Part shown: piece after piece, positions 7,595-17,064 of the stretch
Layout of the letters: every line of letters begins with the position of its first letter
Position numbering within the stretch: the stretch's first letter is position 1
Source: Afifellaceae bacterium
GTDB taxonomy: Bacteria > Pseudomonadota > Alphaproteobacteria > Rhizobiales > Afifellaceae
Direction of reading: 5' to 3'
DNA: 64,000 nucleotides
Assembly (NCBI GenBank): GCA_028281235.1
Contig: JANQKG010000022.1
Coordinates: 1-64,000, forward strand
Program-made: the position numbers and the translations under genes
The notes under the pieces: model-generated
Databases searched by the model: none
What the model was told of the DNA's origin: nothing
Seen by the model: the letters and a program-made list of their open reading frames with translations, nothing else

Positions 7595-7959
7595 TGGACA
7601 TCCTTTTCGACCTGGCCGAACGCTACAATTACGCAGCCACGATCTTCCTGATGGTCGCCGGTCTCTACATCGTGATTGCGCGCGGCAACATGGTGAAGAA
7701 GCTCGTTGGCCTGTCGATCTTCCAGACCTCTGTCTACCTCCTCTTCATCGAGCCGTCGAAAATCGTCGGCGGCACGGCGCCGATCATCGACCCGGACTTC
7801 TCCATCTATTCCAATCCCCTGCCCCACGTTCTGATCCTGACCGCCATTGTCGTCGGCGTCGCCACGATATCGCTCGGGCTCGCCCTCATCGTGCGGATCA
7901 ACGAGGCCTACGGAACGATCGAAGAGGACGAGATCCTCAATAACGGTGACGGCGGATGA
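7594..7959 (+). CDS. mrpC: Mrp-type antiporter subunit C (NuoK-like)
   Basis: The 121-residue protein has three helices in NuoK arrangement: NMVKKLVGLSIFQTSVYLLFI in the middle and PHVLILTAIVVGVATISLGL near the end. The ATG at 7594 overlaps the mrpB stop (TGATG), which decides the start over an upstream in-frame Met. Homologues line the proton path of complex I. Confidence 0.9.
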   Translation: MDILFDLAERYNYAATIFLMVAGLYIVIARGNMVKKLVGLSIFQTSVYLLFIEPSKIVGGTAPIIDPDFSIYSNPLPHVLILTAIVVGVATISLGLALIVRINEAYGTIEEDEILNNGDGG

Positions 7960-9482
7960 GTTCGGTGCTCCCGCACCTCCCCGCGCTGCAGGTCGTGATT
8001 CCGCTGTTCGGCGCCGTGATCGCCGCCTTCCTGCGGCGCGGCGCGCTCGCCTTTGCCGTAGCGCTCGCCGTGACCTGGCTCATGCCCATCATTGCCGCCG
8101 CGATGCTCTGGCAGGTCATAGAGACCGGTCCGATCTCCTATGCGATGGGCGGATGGGAACCGCCCTGGGGCATCGAGTACCGGGTCGATCTGCTGAGCGC
8201 TTTCGTGCTGCTCCTGGTTTCAGGCGTCGCCGCGGCGATCATGCCGTTCGCACGGCAAAGCGTGACGCTGGAGATCGACGAGAGCCGCGAGGCCTGGTTC
8301 TACTGCATGTATCTCTTATGCCTCACCGGGCTTCTCGGCATCACCATTACCGGCGACGCATTCAACGCTTTCGTCTTCCTCGAAGTCTCGTCACTGTCAT
8401 CCTATGTGATGATCGCCAACGGCCTCGACAGGCGCGCCCTTCTCGCCGCGTTCCAATATCTCGTCATGGGCACGGTCGGCGCGACGTTCTATGTCATCGG
8501 CGTCGGCTTCCTCTATCTCCTGACCGGCAGCCTGAACTTTGTCGACATCGCCGACCGCTTGGCGAATGTCGGACCGGAGCAATTCAGCGCCATGGTCGCC
8601 GCGCTCGCCTTCGTCAGCGCCGGAATTGGCATCAAGCTCGCGCTCTTTCCGCTGCACGCGTGGCTCCCCAACGCCTACGCCTTCGCCCCCTCCTTCGCCA
8701 CCGCCTTCCTGGCGGCGAGCGCAACGAAGGTCGCCGTCTATCTCATTATTCGGCTTTATTATTCCGTCTTCGGCGGCGCCATCGATTACGCCGCGCTGCC
8801 GATCAGCGAGGTGATCATTGTCTTGTCGGTGGCGGCGATGTTCATCGCCTCCGCCATTGCGGTGTTTGAGAACAATCTGAAACGCATGCTCGCTTATTCG
8901 TCGGTCGCCCAGATCGGCTACGTCACGCTTGGCATCGGCCTTGCCAACCAGGCAGGGCTCACCGGCGGCATTGCGCATCTCTTCAACCACGCCGTGATGA
9001 AAGGCGCGCTCTTCGTCGCGCTTGGCTGCGTCTTCTTCCGCGTCGGGTCGTGCCTGCTGAATGACGTCACCGGCCTCGGGCGCCGCATGCCGATCACCAT
9101 GGCCGCCTTCGCCATTGCCGGCCTTGGATTGATCGGAACGCCGGGCACGGTCGGGTTCGTCTCAAAATGGTATCTGGCGCAAGGCGCGCTCGATAGCGGA
9201 TCGTGGCTCTTGGTGTTCGCCATCGTCGCAAGCTCCGTGATCTCGGTCGTCTATGTCGGTCGGGTGGTGGAAATCGTCTGGTTCCGCGAACCGACCTCCA
9301 AAGCCGTCATTGAGGCATCCGATCCGCCGCTGTCGATGTTGCTGCCGTTGATCGCGCTGACGGCTGCCGTCGTCTATTTCGGCATTGAGACAAGCGCCTC
9401 CGCAGGCCTCGCCAGCCGCGCCGCGGAGATGCTGACAGGCGCACTACCGACTGCGGAATTGCCCGCCGGAGCGCCCGAATGA
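7956..9482 (+). CDS. mrpD: Mrp-type antiporter subunit D, first copy
   Basis: The 508-residue NuoL/M/N-like proton/cation translocating subunit has about 14 membrane helices. The conserved TM5 glutamate is in FVFLEVSSLSSYV, the TM7 lysine in GIKLALFPLHAWLPNAY and the TM8 lysine in SATKVAVY. Homologues move cations or protons in Mrp antiporters and complex I. It overlaps both neighbours by 4 bases. It is the first of three such subunits in the operon. Confidence 0.9.
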   Translation: MSSVLPHLPALQVVIPLFGAVIAAFLRRGALAFAVALAVTWLMPIIAAAMLWQVIETGPISYAMGGWEPPWGIEYRVDLLSAFVLLLVSGVAAAIMPFARQSVTLEIDESREAWFYCMYLLCLTGLLGITITGDAFNAFVFLEVSSLSSYVMIANGLDRRALLAAFQYLVMGTVGATFYVIGVGFLYLLTGSLNFVDIADRLANVGPEQFSAMVAALAFVSAGIGIKLALFPLHAWLPNAYAFAPSFATAFLAASATKVAVYLIIRLYYSVFGGAIDYAALPISEVIIVLSVAAMFIASAIAVFENNLKRMLAYSSVAQIGYVTLGIGLANQAGLTGGIAHLFNHAVMKGALFVALGCVFFRVGSCLLNDVTGLGRRMPITMAAFAIAGLGLIGTPGTVGFVSKWYLAQGALDSGSWLLVFAIVASSVISVVYVGRVVEIVWFREPTSKAVIEASDPPLSMLLPLIALTAAVVYFGIETSASAGLASRAAEMLTGALPTAELPAGAPE

Positions 9483-10948
9483 CGCCGGACGCCCTCCTCA
9501 TTGCCGCGCTCGCTATCCCTTTTATCGGCGCGGTGCTGATCCCGCTTTTCTCAAACCACCCGAACGTACGCGAAGCCGTGACCCTCGTTACGGCAGCGCT
9601 CCTCTTCGTCACCGTCGCGGCAATCGCCGGTTCTCTCTCTGAGGGCGTAGAGCTTCAGGCCGTGGGGATCGACGTCTTCGCCGGCATCGCCTTCGCCTTT
9701 CGCGTTGAGCCGCTTGGCATGCTCTTCGCGCTCGTCGCCTCGTCGCTTTGGATCGTCAACTCCATCTACTCCATCGGCTACATGCGCGCTAGCGATGAGC
9801 CGCGCCAGACGAGCTACTATGTGTGCTTCGCGATCGCCGTGGGGAGCGCCATCGGGATCGCCTTCGCGCAGAACCTCTTCACGCTCTTCCTGTTCTACGA
9901 GGCGCTGACCATCTCCACCTACCCGCTTGTCACTCACAAGCGGGACGCCGAAGCGATGCGCTCTGGCCGGCTCTATCTGCTGCTGCTTCTGGGCACGTCC
10001 ATGGCGCTTCTGCTGCCGGCAATTTTCGCGACATTCGCGCTGGCCGGCACACTCGACTTCAAGGCGGGCGGCATCCTGACCGGCACGGCAAGCGGCGCGA
10101 CGCTGGCGCTCCTGCTCTTTCTTTATGTCTTCGGCATCGGCAAGGCGGCCGTGATGCCCGTGCATTCCTGGCTGCCGGCGGCGATGGTTGCGCCCACGCC
10201 GGTCTCGGCACTTCTGCACGCCGTCGCCGTCGTAAAGGCCGGCGTGTTCACCATTCTCAAGGTGATGGTCTACGTCTTCGGCATCGACCTTCTGCAAGAA
10301 CTGAGCGCCGCCGACATCCTCCTCTACGTCGCCGCATTCACTGTGCTCCTGGCGTCGCTGATCGCCATGACGCAGAACAATTTGAAGCGCCGCCTCGCCT
10401 ACTCCACCGTTTCGCAGCTCTCCTACATCGTTGTCGGCGCGCTGCTCGCCACCCAGCTCGGCGTCATCGGCGGCGCCATGCAGATCGCCATGCATGCCTT
10501 CGGCAAGATCACCTTGTTCTTCTGCGCCGGCGCCATATACGTCGCCGCCCATAAGGTCGAGGTCAGCGAGCTCGACGGGCTTGGGCGGGTCATGCCCGTC
10601 ACCTTCGGCGCGTTTCTGATCGGCGCATTGTCGATCATCGGCCTGCCGCCCTTCGGCGGCCTGTGGAGCAAATGGTTCCTGCTTCTCGGTGCGCTTGAGG
10701 CCAAGCACATCGCCATCTTGGTCGTGCTGGTGTTCTCCTCGCTCCTCAACATCGCCTACCTCCTGCCCATTCCGTTCAGAGGCTTCTTCGGCCGGGCGCC
10801 GGACGGAAGCCCGCACAGCACCGGCGGCTTCCAGGAAGCGCCACTACCCTGCCTGATTGCGCTCAGTGTCACGGCACTCGGCTGCGTCTTGCTGTTCTTT
10901 TTCGCCGAACCGCTTCACGCGCTCGCCGCCGCCATTCCGTTGCGATAG
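9479..10948 (+). CDS. NuoL/M-like antiporter subunit, second copy
   Basis: The 489-residue protein keeps all key residues of the family: Glu in LFLFYEALTISTYP, Lys in GIGKAAVMPVHSWLP and Lys in AVVKAGVF. The block PTPVSALLHAVAVVKAG resembles NuoL/MrpA-type sequences more than the first copy does, so it may stand in for the missing MrpA N-terminal half. That assignment is inference; a tree would settle it. It starts within the previous stop (ATGA). Confidence 0.88.
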   Translation: MTPDALLIAALAIPFIGAVLIPLFSNHPNVREAVTLVTAALLFVTVAAIAGSLSEGVELQAVGIDVFAGIAFAFRVEPLGMLFALVASSLWIVNSIYSIGYMRASDEPRQTSYYVCFAIAVGSAIGIAFAQNLFTLFLFYEALTISTYPLVTHKRDAEAMRSGRLYLLLLLGTSMALLLPAIFATFALAGTLDFKAGGILTGTASGATLALLLFLYVFGIGKAAVMPVHSWLPAAMVAPTPVSALLHAVAVVKAGVFTILKVMVYVFGIDLLQELSAADILLYVAAFTVLLASLIAMTQNNLKRRLAYSTVSQLSYIVVGALLATQLGVIGGAMQIAMHAFGKITLFFCAGAIYVAAHKVEVSELDGLGRVMPVTFGAFLIGALSIIGLPPFGGLWSKWFLLLGALEAKHIAILVVLVFSSLLNIAYLLPIPFRGFFGRAPDGSPHSTGGFQEAPLPCLIALSVTALGCVLLFFFAEPLHALAAAIPLR

Positions 10949-10960
10949 GACGATCCCGCA

Positions 10961-11245
10961 ATGACCACGCCATCTGACCAGAACGACCACGGCAAGCCGG
11001 CCGACGGCAGGCGACACATCTTCGACAATCCGAAGAATGTCTGGCGCATCATCTACGCGCTTCACGCGATCTGCGCGGTCTCAATCCTCGCCGAATTCTT
11101 CATCCACCGCCACGTCGTGCATTCCTGGGAGGCGCTGTTCGGCTTCTACGGAATCTATGGCTTCGTCGCCTGCGTCATCCTGGTGCTCTTCGCCAAGGAG
11201 ATGCGCAGGGTGCTGATGCGCCGGGAAGAATATTACGATGAGTAG
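10961..11245 (+). CDS. Small two-helix membrane protein inside Mrp operon
   Basis: The product has 94 residues: a hydrophilic N-terminus (residues 1-28), two membrane helices (about 30-48 and 56-78) and a charged C-terminus (KEMRRVLMRREEYYDE). I do not recognise a family. Its position, 12 bp after one antiporter subunit and overlapping the next by 8 bases, suggests an accessory subunit of the same complex. Confidence 0.7.
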   Translation: MTTPSDQNDHGKPADGRRHIFDNPKNVWRIIYALHAICAVSILAEFFIHRHVVHSWEALFGFYGIYGFVACVILVLFAKEMRRVLMRREEYYDE

Positions 11246-12926
11246 CGTCGCGCCCTTCCTCGTCTTCTTCGTCGGCGCGCTTCTGGTCGCTGTCACGTCG
11301 GGCGTGCCGCGCGCAATCATCCTGCTCGCCATCCCGGTGGTTGGCGCCGTCAACTTGCTTGGCACGGAACCGGGCGCTGGCGGGCTCGTCTCGCTCTTCG
11401 ACTACACGCTGATTCTGGTCAACGCCGACAAGCTCAGCCTGCTCTTCGGTTATCTCTTCCACCTCGCTGCCTTCCTCGGCGTGATCTTCTCATTGCATGT
11501 CAAGGACCGCATCCAACCGGTTGCGGCGATTCTCTATTCCGGCAGCGCCTTGGGCGTCATCTTCGCCGGAGACCTGATCACGCTCTTCGTCTTCTGGGAG
11601 CTTCTGGCGGTCACCTCTGTATTCCTCATTCTGGCGCGCCAAAGCCAGCGCGCGAACCAGGCCGCGATACGCTACCTGCTCATCCAGGTGGGCTCCGGCT
11701 TCCTCCTTCTTGCCGGCATTCTCATCCGCGTGTGGGAGACGGGCTCCACCACCGTTGAGCCGATCGCGCTGGAAGGCCTCTCCGCCTGGCTCATCTTCCT
11801 CGCCATCGGCATCAAATGCTGCTTCCCGCTTCTGCACAATTGGTTGACCGACGCCTATCCTGAAGCGACGCCGACCGGCACCGTCTTCCTCAGCGCCTTC
11901 ACCACCAAGACCGCCATCTATGTGCTGGCGCGCTGCTTCGCCGGCGAGACGCTGCTCGTCTATATCGGCGCGGTCATGGCGATGTTCCCGATCTTCTACG
12001 CCGTGATTGAGAACGATCTGCGCCGCGTGCTCGCTTACAGCCTGATCAACCAGCTCGGGTTCATGGTCTGCGGCATCGGCATCGGCACGGCGCTCGCGCT
12101 CAACGGCGCGGTCGCTCATGCCTTCTCGCACATCATCTATAAGGCGCTGCTTTTCATGTCGATGGGCGCGGTCCTCTACCGCACTGGCAAGATCAACGGC
12201 TCGGAGCTCGGCGGCCTCTATAAATCCATGCCGTGGACGGCCGGCTTCTGCATCGTCGGCGCCGCCTCCATTTCCGCCTTCCCGCTCTTCTCCGGCTTCA
12301 TCTCAAAGTCCATGGTCCTGACGGCGGCGCTGAAGGAAGGTCATCCGATTGTCTGGTTGGCGCTCTTGTTTGCGTCGGCCGGCGTCTTCCACCACGCCGG
12401 CATCAAGATTCCCTATTTCGCGTTCTTTGCGCACGATTCCGGCATCCGCACGAAAGAAGCGCCGCCCAACATGCTGATCGCCATGGCGCTCGCCGCGGCG
12501 ATCTGCATCTTCATCGGCGTCTATCCCTGGCCGCTCTACGCGATGCTGCCATTCCCCGTGGACTACGCGCCCTACACGGCCGAGCACGTGCTGACCCAAA
12601 GTCAGCTCCTCTTCTTCTCCGCGCTCGCCTTTGTGTGGCTCAACCTCACGCACCTCTATCCGCCGGAACTCCCCGGCGTGAACATCGACGCCGAATGGAG
12701 CTACCGCAAAGCCCTGCCCGCCATTGGGCTGGCAATGTTGGCGATCGGCCGGCGCGGACGGGCCCACGCACTTCGCACCGCAACGCGCGTGCTGCGGCAG
12801 ATACACGCCGCGATCTATCGCCAATCCGGGCCGCAAGGGGCGCTCGCCCGCACCTGGCCCACCGGCAACATGGCGTTTTGGACCACCGTCGTTCTGGCGA
12901 TGGTCCTGATCCTTTCCTACGTCTGA
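11238..12926 (+). CDS. NuoL/M-like antiporter subunit, third copy (divergent)
   Basis: The 562-residue protein is the most divergent of the three large subunits. It keeps Glu in LFVFWELLAVTSVF, Lys in GIKCCFPLLHNWL and Lys in TTKTAIY, but the usual HxWLPxAYxxAP reads HNWLTDAYPEATP. A C-terminal extension of about 90 residues holds an Arg-rich cytoplasmic stretch (AIGRRGRAHALRTATRVLRQ) and a final membrane helix. Such proteins are usually named Na+/H+ antiporter subunit D; the transported ion cannot be read from sequence. It ends the operon. Confidence 0.87.
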   Translation: MSSVAPFLVFFVGALLVAVTSGVPRAIILLAIPVVGAVNLLGTEPGAGGLVSLFDYTLILVNADKLSLLFGYLFHLAAFLGVIFSLHVKDRIQPVAAILYSGSALGVIFAGDLITLFVFWELLAVTSVFLILARQSQRANQAAIRYLLIQVGSGFLLLAGILIRVWETGSTTVEPIALEGLSAWLIFLAIGIKCCFPLLHNWLTDAYPEATPTGTVFLSAFTTKTAIYVLARCFAGETLLVYIGAVMAMFPIFYAVIENDLRRVLAYSLINQLGFMVCGIGIGTALALNGAVAHAFSHIIYKALLFMSMGAVLYRTGKINGSELGGLYKSMPWTAGFCIVGAASISAFPLFSGFISKSMVLTAALKEGHPIVWLALLFASAGVFHHAGIKIPYFAFFAHDSGIRTKEAPPNMLIAMALAAAICIFIGVYPWPLYAMLPFPVDYAPYTAEHVLTQSQLLFFSALAFVWLNLTHLYPPELPGVNIDAEWSYRKALPAIGLAMLAIGRRGRAHALRTATRVLRQIHAAIYRQSGPQGALARTWPTGNMAFWTTVVLAMVLILSYV

Positions 12927-13005
12927 GCAGGACCGACGGCCCGACCCACGAAACAGGCAGAAGCCGCTTGTGCTTGCGGTGAATTCTGCCTACCTCCGCT
13001 TCGCC

Positions 13006-15114
13006 ATGCAGAAGCCACTCAGCCCCCCCAGCGCCAAAAAGCACCCCGTCACCCACACTCGCCACGGCCACACCCGCGTCGATGATTACGCTTGGCTGCG
13101 CGCCGACAATTGGCAGGACGTGATGCGCGATCCTTCGGTGCTGTCGCCCGAAATCCGCGATTACCTTGAGGCGGAGAACGCCTATTTTTCCGAGCAGATG
13201 GCCGACACGGAGGGTCTGCAGGAGACACTCTTCAAAGAGATGCGTGGGCGCATCAAGGAGGACGATTCCACCGTTCCCGCGCCCGACGGGCGTTATGCCT
13301 ATGCGACACGCTACGTGGAAGGCGGCCAGCATCCGCTTTTTGTGCGTGAGAAGCGCGAAGGCGGCGGCGAAGAGGTGTTGCTCAATGGCGACGCGCTTGC
13401 CGAAGGCCATGCCTATTACAAGATCGCCGGCGCCTCGCATTCGCCTGATCACAAGCAGCTCGCCTGGGCGCACGATGCCGCCGGTTCGGAATATTTCACG
13501 CTCTGCGTGCGCGACCTGGCAAGCGGCGAGGACCTGCCGGAGATCATTCCCGATACCGGAAGCGGCGGCGTGTGGTCAGCGGATTCCAAGCACGTCTTCT
13601 ACGTGCGGCTCGACGAGAACCACCGGCCCTCAAAGGTCTTCCGCCACAAGCTTGGGACAAGCGTCGATGACGACGTGCTGGTCTATGAGGAGCCTGATCC
13701 CGGATATTTCGTTCATATCGGCAAGACGCAATCCGACCGCTTCATCGTCATTCACGCCCATGACCACGAGACCGCGGAGGCCTGGATCATCCCCGCGGAC
13801 GCCCCGGAGACGGAGCCGGCACTGATCGCTCGTCGCGAGACGGCCACCGAATACGGCCTCGACGAAGCCGATGGCCGTTTCTTCATTCTGACAAACGCCG
13901 ACGCCGCGGAGGACTTCAAGATCGTCACCGCACCGATCGACCAGCCGGGCCGCGAGAACTGGGTCGATCTGATCCCGCATGAGCCCGGGCGGCTCATCCT
14001 CTCGCTCACAGTGTATAAGCGTCACATGGTGCGGCTGGAGCGTAAAGAGGGCCTGCCGCGCATCGTCGTGCGTCGCCTTGCCGACGGCGCGGAGCACGTT
14101 ATCGCGTTTGAGGAGGAAGCCTATTCGCTGGGGCTGGCGGGCGGCTACGAGTTCGACACCGACACACTGCGCTTCACCTATTCCTCCATGGCGACGCCGG
14201 CGCGCGTCTACGATTACGACATGGAGACGCGCGAGCGCGTGTTGCGCAAGGAACAGGAGGTGCCCTCCGGCCATGATCCGGCGCTCTATGTCACGCGCCG
14301 CATCTTCGCGCCGGCAGCCGACGGCGAGACGGTTCCCGTCTCGCTCCTCTACCGCAAGGACACGCCGATCGACGGTTCGGCGCCGTGCCTGCTCTACGGC
14401 TACGGCTCCTACGGCATCACCATACCGGCCGCGTTCTCCGTGACGCGGCTGTCGCTTGTGGATCGTGGCTTCGTCTACGCCCTCGCCCATATTCGCGGCG
14501 GCAAGGACAAGGGCTACCGCTGGTACGAGGCCGGCAAGCGCAAAGCCAAGCCGAACACCTTTGGCGACTTCATCGCCGCTGCTGAGCACCTTGCGCGCGA
14601 ATCCTACACGGCGCGCGGCAAGATCGTGGCGGAGGGCGGCTCCGCCGGCGGCATGCTGATGGGCGCAGTCGCCAACATGACCACCGACCTCTTCGCCGGC
14701 ATTATCGCCAACGTGCCCTTCGTGGATGTCCTCAACACCATGCTCGACGACACGCTGCCGCTCACGCCGCCGGAATGGCCCGAATGGGGCAACCCGATCG
14801 CCAGCGCGGAGGATTATGAGACGATCCGCGCCTACTCACCCTACGACAACGTCGCTGCCAAGCCCTACGCGCCGATCCTTGCCCTTGCCGGCCTGACGGA
14901 CCCGCGCGTCACCTATTGGGAGCCGGCCAAATGGGTGGCGCGGTTGCGTGCCACCAAGACGGACGGAAACCTGCTTCTCCTGCGCACCAATATGGACGCA
15001 GGACATGCCGGCGCGGCGGGTCGTTTCGACGCGCTGAAGGAGACCGCAATCGAGCTTGCCTTTGCGTTGAAGATGACGGGCAAGGCAGGCGAAGTGCCGC
15101 GCCCGGCATCTTGA
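13006..15114 (+). CDS. ptrB: Prolyl oligopeptidase family protein, oligopeptidase B-like
   Basis: This S9A serine peptidase cleaves short peptides, typically after basic residues for oligopeptidase B. The 702-residue protein has an N-terminal seven-bladed propeller (about residues 70-410) and a C-terminal alpha/beta hydrolase domain. The nucleophile is in EGGSAGG, the acid in LTDPRV and the His in NMDAGHAG. The ATG at 13006 gives the family-like start KPLSPPSAKKHPVTHTRHG; the TTG 36 bases upstream is unlikely. No signal peptide is seen, so it is cytoplasmic. It stands 79 bp after the Mrp operon and is probably separate. Confidence 0.88.
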   Translation: MQKPLSPPSAKKHPVTHTRHGHTRVDDYAWLRADNWQDVMRDPSVLSPEIRDYLEAENAYFSEQMADTEGLQETLFKEMRGRIKEDDSTVPAPDGRYAYATRYVEGGQHPLFVREKREGGGEEVLLNGDALAEGHAYYKIAGASHSPDHKQLAWAHDAAGSEYFTLCVRDLASGEDLPEIIPDTGSGGVWSADSKHVFYVRLDENHRPSKVFRHKLGTSVDDDVLVYEEPDPGYFVHIGKTQSDRFIVIHAHDHETAEAWIIPADAPETEPALIARRETATEYGLDEADGRFFILTNADAAEDFKIVTAPIDQPGRENWVDLIPHEPGRLILSLTVYKRHMVRLERKEGLPRIVVRRLADGAEHVIAFEEEAYSLGLAGGYEFDTDTLRFTYSSMATPARVYDYDMETRERVLRKEQEVPSGHDPALYVTRRIFAPAADGETVPVSLLYRKDTPIDGSAPCLLYGYGSYGITIPAAFSVTRLSLVDRGFVYALAHIRGGKDKGYRWYEAGKRKAKPNTFGDFIAAAEHLARESYTARGKIVAEGGSAGGMLMGAVANMTTDLFAGIIANVPFVDVLNTMLDDTLPLTPPEWPEWGNPIASAEDYETIRAYSPYDNVAAKPYAPILALAGLTDPRVTYWEPAKWVARLRATKTDGNLLLLRTNMDAGHAGAAGRFDALKETAIELAFALKMTGKAGEVPRPAS

Positions 15115-15226
15115 CGCGCCGCTCCGCGGTTGCCCGGCTGCTTGATTACGCTAGAAGGAAACAGATCGCGCGGCACGACCCAATCATCACCCGACGAGAC
15201 GATCAATCTCAACTGAGGAGACCAAT

Positions 15227-15817
15227 ATGGCTTTCACGCTCCCCGACCTGCCCTACGCCTACGATGCGCTCAGCCCCCATATGTCGGCGGAGACGCTGGA
15301 ATTTCATCACGACAAGCACCACAACGCCTATCTCGTCGCCATGACCGGCATGATCGAAGGCACCGAATACGAGTCGATGTCGCTTGAGGACATCTGCACG
15401 AAGAGCTTCAAAGAGAACCCAAAACTCTTCAACCAGGCCGGCCAGTTCTACAACCACATCCACTTCTGGAAGTGGATGAAGCCGAATGGCGGCGGCGCCA
15501 TCCCGGGCGCGCTTGAGGCGAAGATCAACGAGGACCTCGGAGGCGTCGACGCGTTCCGCACCGCCTTCATCCAGGCCGGCGTGACCCAGTTCGGCTCCGG
15601 CTGGGCATGGCTGGCGCTGAAGGGCGGCAAGTTGGAAGTCATGCAGACGCCGAACGGTGAGAATCCGCTGGTGCATGGCGCCAAGCCGCTGCTCGGCGTC
15701 GATGTGTGGGAGCACTCCTATTACATCGACTTCCGTAACGCCCGGCCCAAATATCTGGAGACCTGGTTCGACAATCTAGTGAACTGGGACTACGTGGCTG
15801 AGCTTTACGAAGGCTGA
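15227..15817 (+). CDS. sodB: Superoxide dismutase, Fe type
   Basis: The enzyme converts superoxide to hydrogen peroxide and oxygen. The 196-residue length is standard. Metal ligands fit the family: His in LEFHHDKHH, His in FYNHIHFW, and Asp and His in DVWEHSYY. The Gln in AGQFYNH together with FGSGWAWL is the Fe-type pattern seen in E. coli SodB, so iron or cambialistic use is more likely than strict manganese. It lacks a signal peptide. AGGAG precedes the start. Confidence 0.93.
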   Translation: MAFTLPDLPYAYDALSPHMSAETLEFHHDKHHNAYLVAMTGMIEGTEYESMSLEDICTKSFKENPKLFNQAGQFYNHIHFWKWMKPNGGGAIPGALEAKINEDLGGVDAFRTAFIQAGVTQFGSGWAWLALKGGKLEVMQTPNGENPLVHGAKPLLGVDVWEHSYYIDFRNARPKYLETWFDNLVNWDYVAELYEG

Positions 15818-15869
15818 GCCCGGCGATGGCACCGCCATGCGATCCTTGGTCTTCTGCACGTCCTATCCT

Positions 15870-16023
15870 TTGTCATCCCGGCCGACCCCGGACTTGATCC
15901 GGGGGAGGGCCGGGACCCATAGTCCGAAGAGGATAGAACGAACCCAGGCGCATGGTCTTTCACGCGCGCTCGGCGGTGTTCGTGGGTCCCGGTCTTGGCC
16001 TGACGGCCAAACCGGGATGACAA
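15870..16023. repeat. RPE-type long palindromic repeat, copy 1
   Basis: Outer arms TGTCATCCCGG (15871-15881) and CCGGGATGACA (16012-16022) form an inverted repeat. Inner GGGACCCAT (from 15912) pairs with TGGGTCCC (from 15983). It lies between sodB and the cytochrome gene. The same element occurs at 23440-23590 and 39105-39216. This class of palindrome is common in alphaproteobacterial intergenic DNA. Confidence 0.85.
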
Positions 16024-16086
16024 CCGAGAGGGGCCGCTTAGCCGGGACGACGCGGGAGGCAACAAGCGGAACGTGAGGGACAGGTG

Positions 16087-17028
16087 ATGCGGCGCGCACT
16101 TCTCTACATTGTCGGCTTGGCGATCGTCGTTGTGCTGACGGGATGGTTCATCACCGCGCCTGCACCCATCTCCGCCGCTGCACTGCCCGACCACGAACCC
16201 GACCTCGCCAATGGCGAAATCATGTTCTACGCCGGCGGCTGCGCTTCCTGCCATTCCGCGCCTGACGCGAAGGACGATGACAAGCTGAAGCTCGGTGGCG
16301 GCCGCGAGCTGAAGACCGATTTCGGCACCTTCCGCGTACCCAACATCTCGCCCGACCCGGAGACCGGCATGGGCGGCTGGTCGACCATCGACTTCGTCAA
16401 TGCGGTGATGCACGGCGTGTCGCCCGGCGGCGCGCACTATTATCCGGCCTTCCCCTTTTCGTCCTATATCCGCATGAAGGTCGAGGACGTCATCGACATG
16501 AAGGCGTTCATCGATACGCTGCCGCCGGTGTCCAACCAGGTGGCCGACCACGATCTTGGCTTTCCGTTCAACATCCGCCGCGGCGTCGGCGTTTGGAAGC
16601 TTCTCCACCTGTCGCCGGAGCCGGCGCTGACCATCGCCGATGCGTCTGAAGAAGTGCTGCGCGGCCAGTATCTCGCCGAAGGCCCCGGCCATTGCGGCGA
16701 ATGCCATACGCCACGCGACGCCATGGGCGGCCTGAAGCTCGCGCAATGGTTCGCCGGTGCGCCCGATCCGGAAGGCCCCGGCATCAATCCCAACATCACC
16801 CCGCACGCTGATGGCCTAGCCTGGTCCGAAAGCGAGATCGTCGACACGTTCATCACCGGATTCACACCGGATTTCGACACGCTCGGCGGCACCATGTCGC
16901 TGGTGCAGTGGAACCTGTCGCGCCTCCCGGAAACCGACGTGCGCGCCATCGCGGCCTATCTGAAGGCCGTGCCGGCGCTGCCTGACGCCGTCGTCGCGAA
17001 GGCGGCGGATGAAGTGCAGGACTATTAG
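16087..17028 (+). CDS. Dihaem cytochrome c, probable electron acceptor of IorAB
   Basis: The 313-residue protein has an N-terminal membrane anchor or signal (about residues 3-22) and two c-type haem sites, CASCH (about residue 57) and CGECH (about residue 206). Conserved NISPDPETGMGGW and NITPHADGLAW blocks follow each site and hold candidate distal Met regions. This is the cytochrome type paired with aldehyde/isoquinoline dehydrogenases of the xanthine oxidase family, and the iorAB-like genes lie next to it on the opposite strand with converging ends. A role in moving electrons from IorAB to the respiratory chain is inferred. A GTG one codon upstream is an alternative start. Confidence 0.85.
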   Translation: MRRALLYIVGLAIVVVLTGWFITAPAPISAAALPDHEPDLANGEIMFYAGGCASCHSAPDAKDDDKLKLGGGRELKTDFGTFRVPNISPDPETGMGGWSTIDFVNAVMHGVSPGGAHYYPAFPFSSYIRMKVEDVIDMKAFIDTLPPVSNQVADHDLGFPFNIRRGVGVWKLLHLSPEPALTIADASEEVLRGQYLAEGPGHCGECHTPRDAMGGLKLAQWFAGAPDPEGPGINPNITPHADGLAWSESEIVDTFITGFTPDFDTLGGTMSLVQWNLSRLPETDVRAIAAYLKAVPALPDAVVAKAADEVQDY

Positions 17029-17064
17029 AGCCCTCACCCGCCGCCGATGATTTGGCCACTGCTC

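Noticed and set aside
9551-10816. Long open frame antisense to the second antiporter subunit
   Set aside because: Its product is a charged, low-complexity shadow of hydrophobic codons on the real strand.
7956-12926. DAB-type inorganic carbon pump
   Set aside because: NuoL-like subunits are present but there is no DabA (DUF2309) gene, and E, F, G, B and C subunits point to Mrp.
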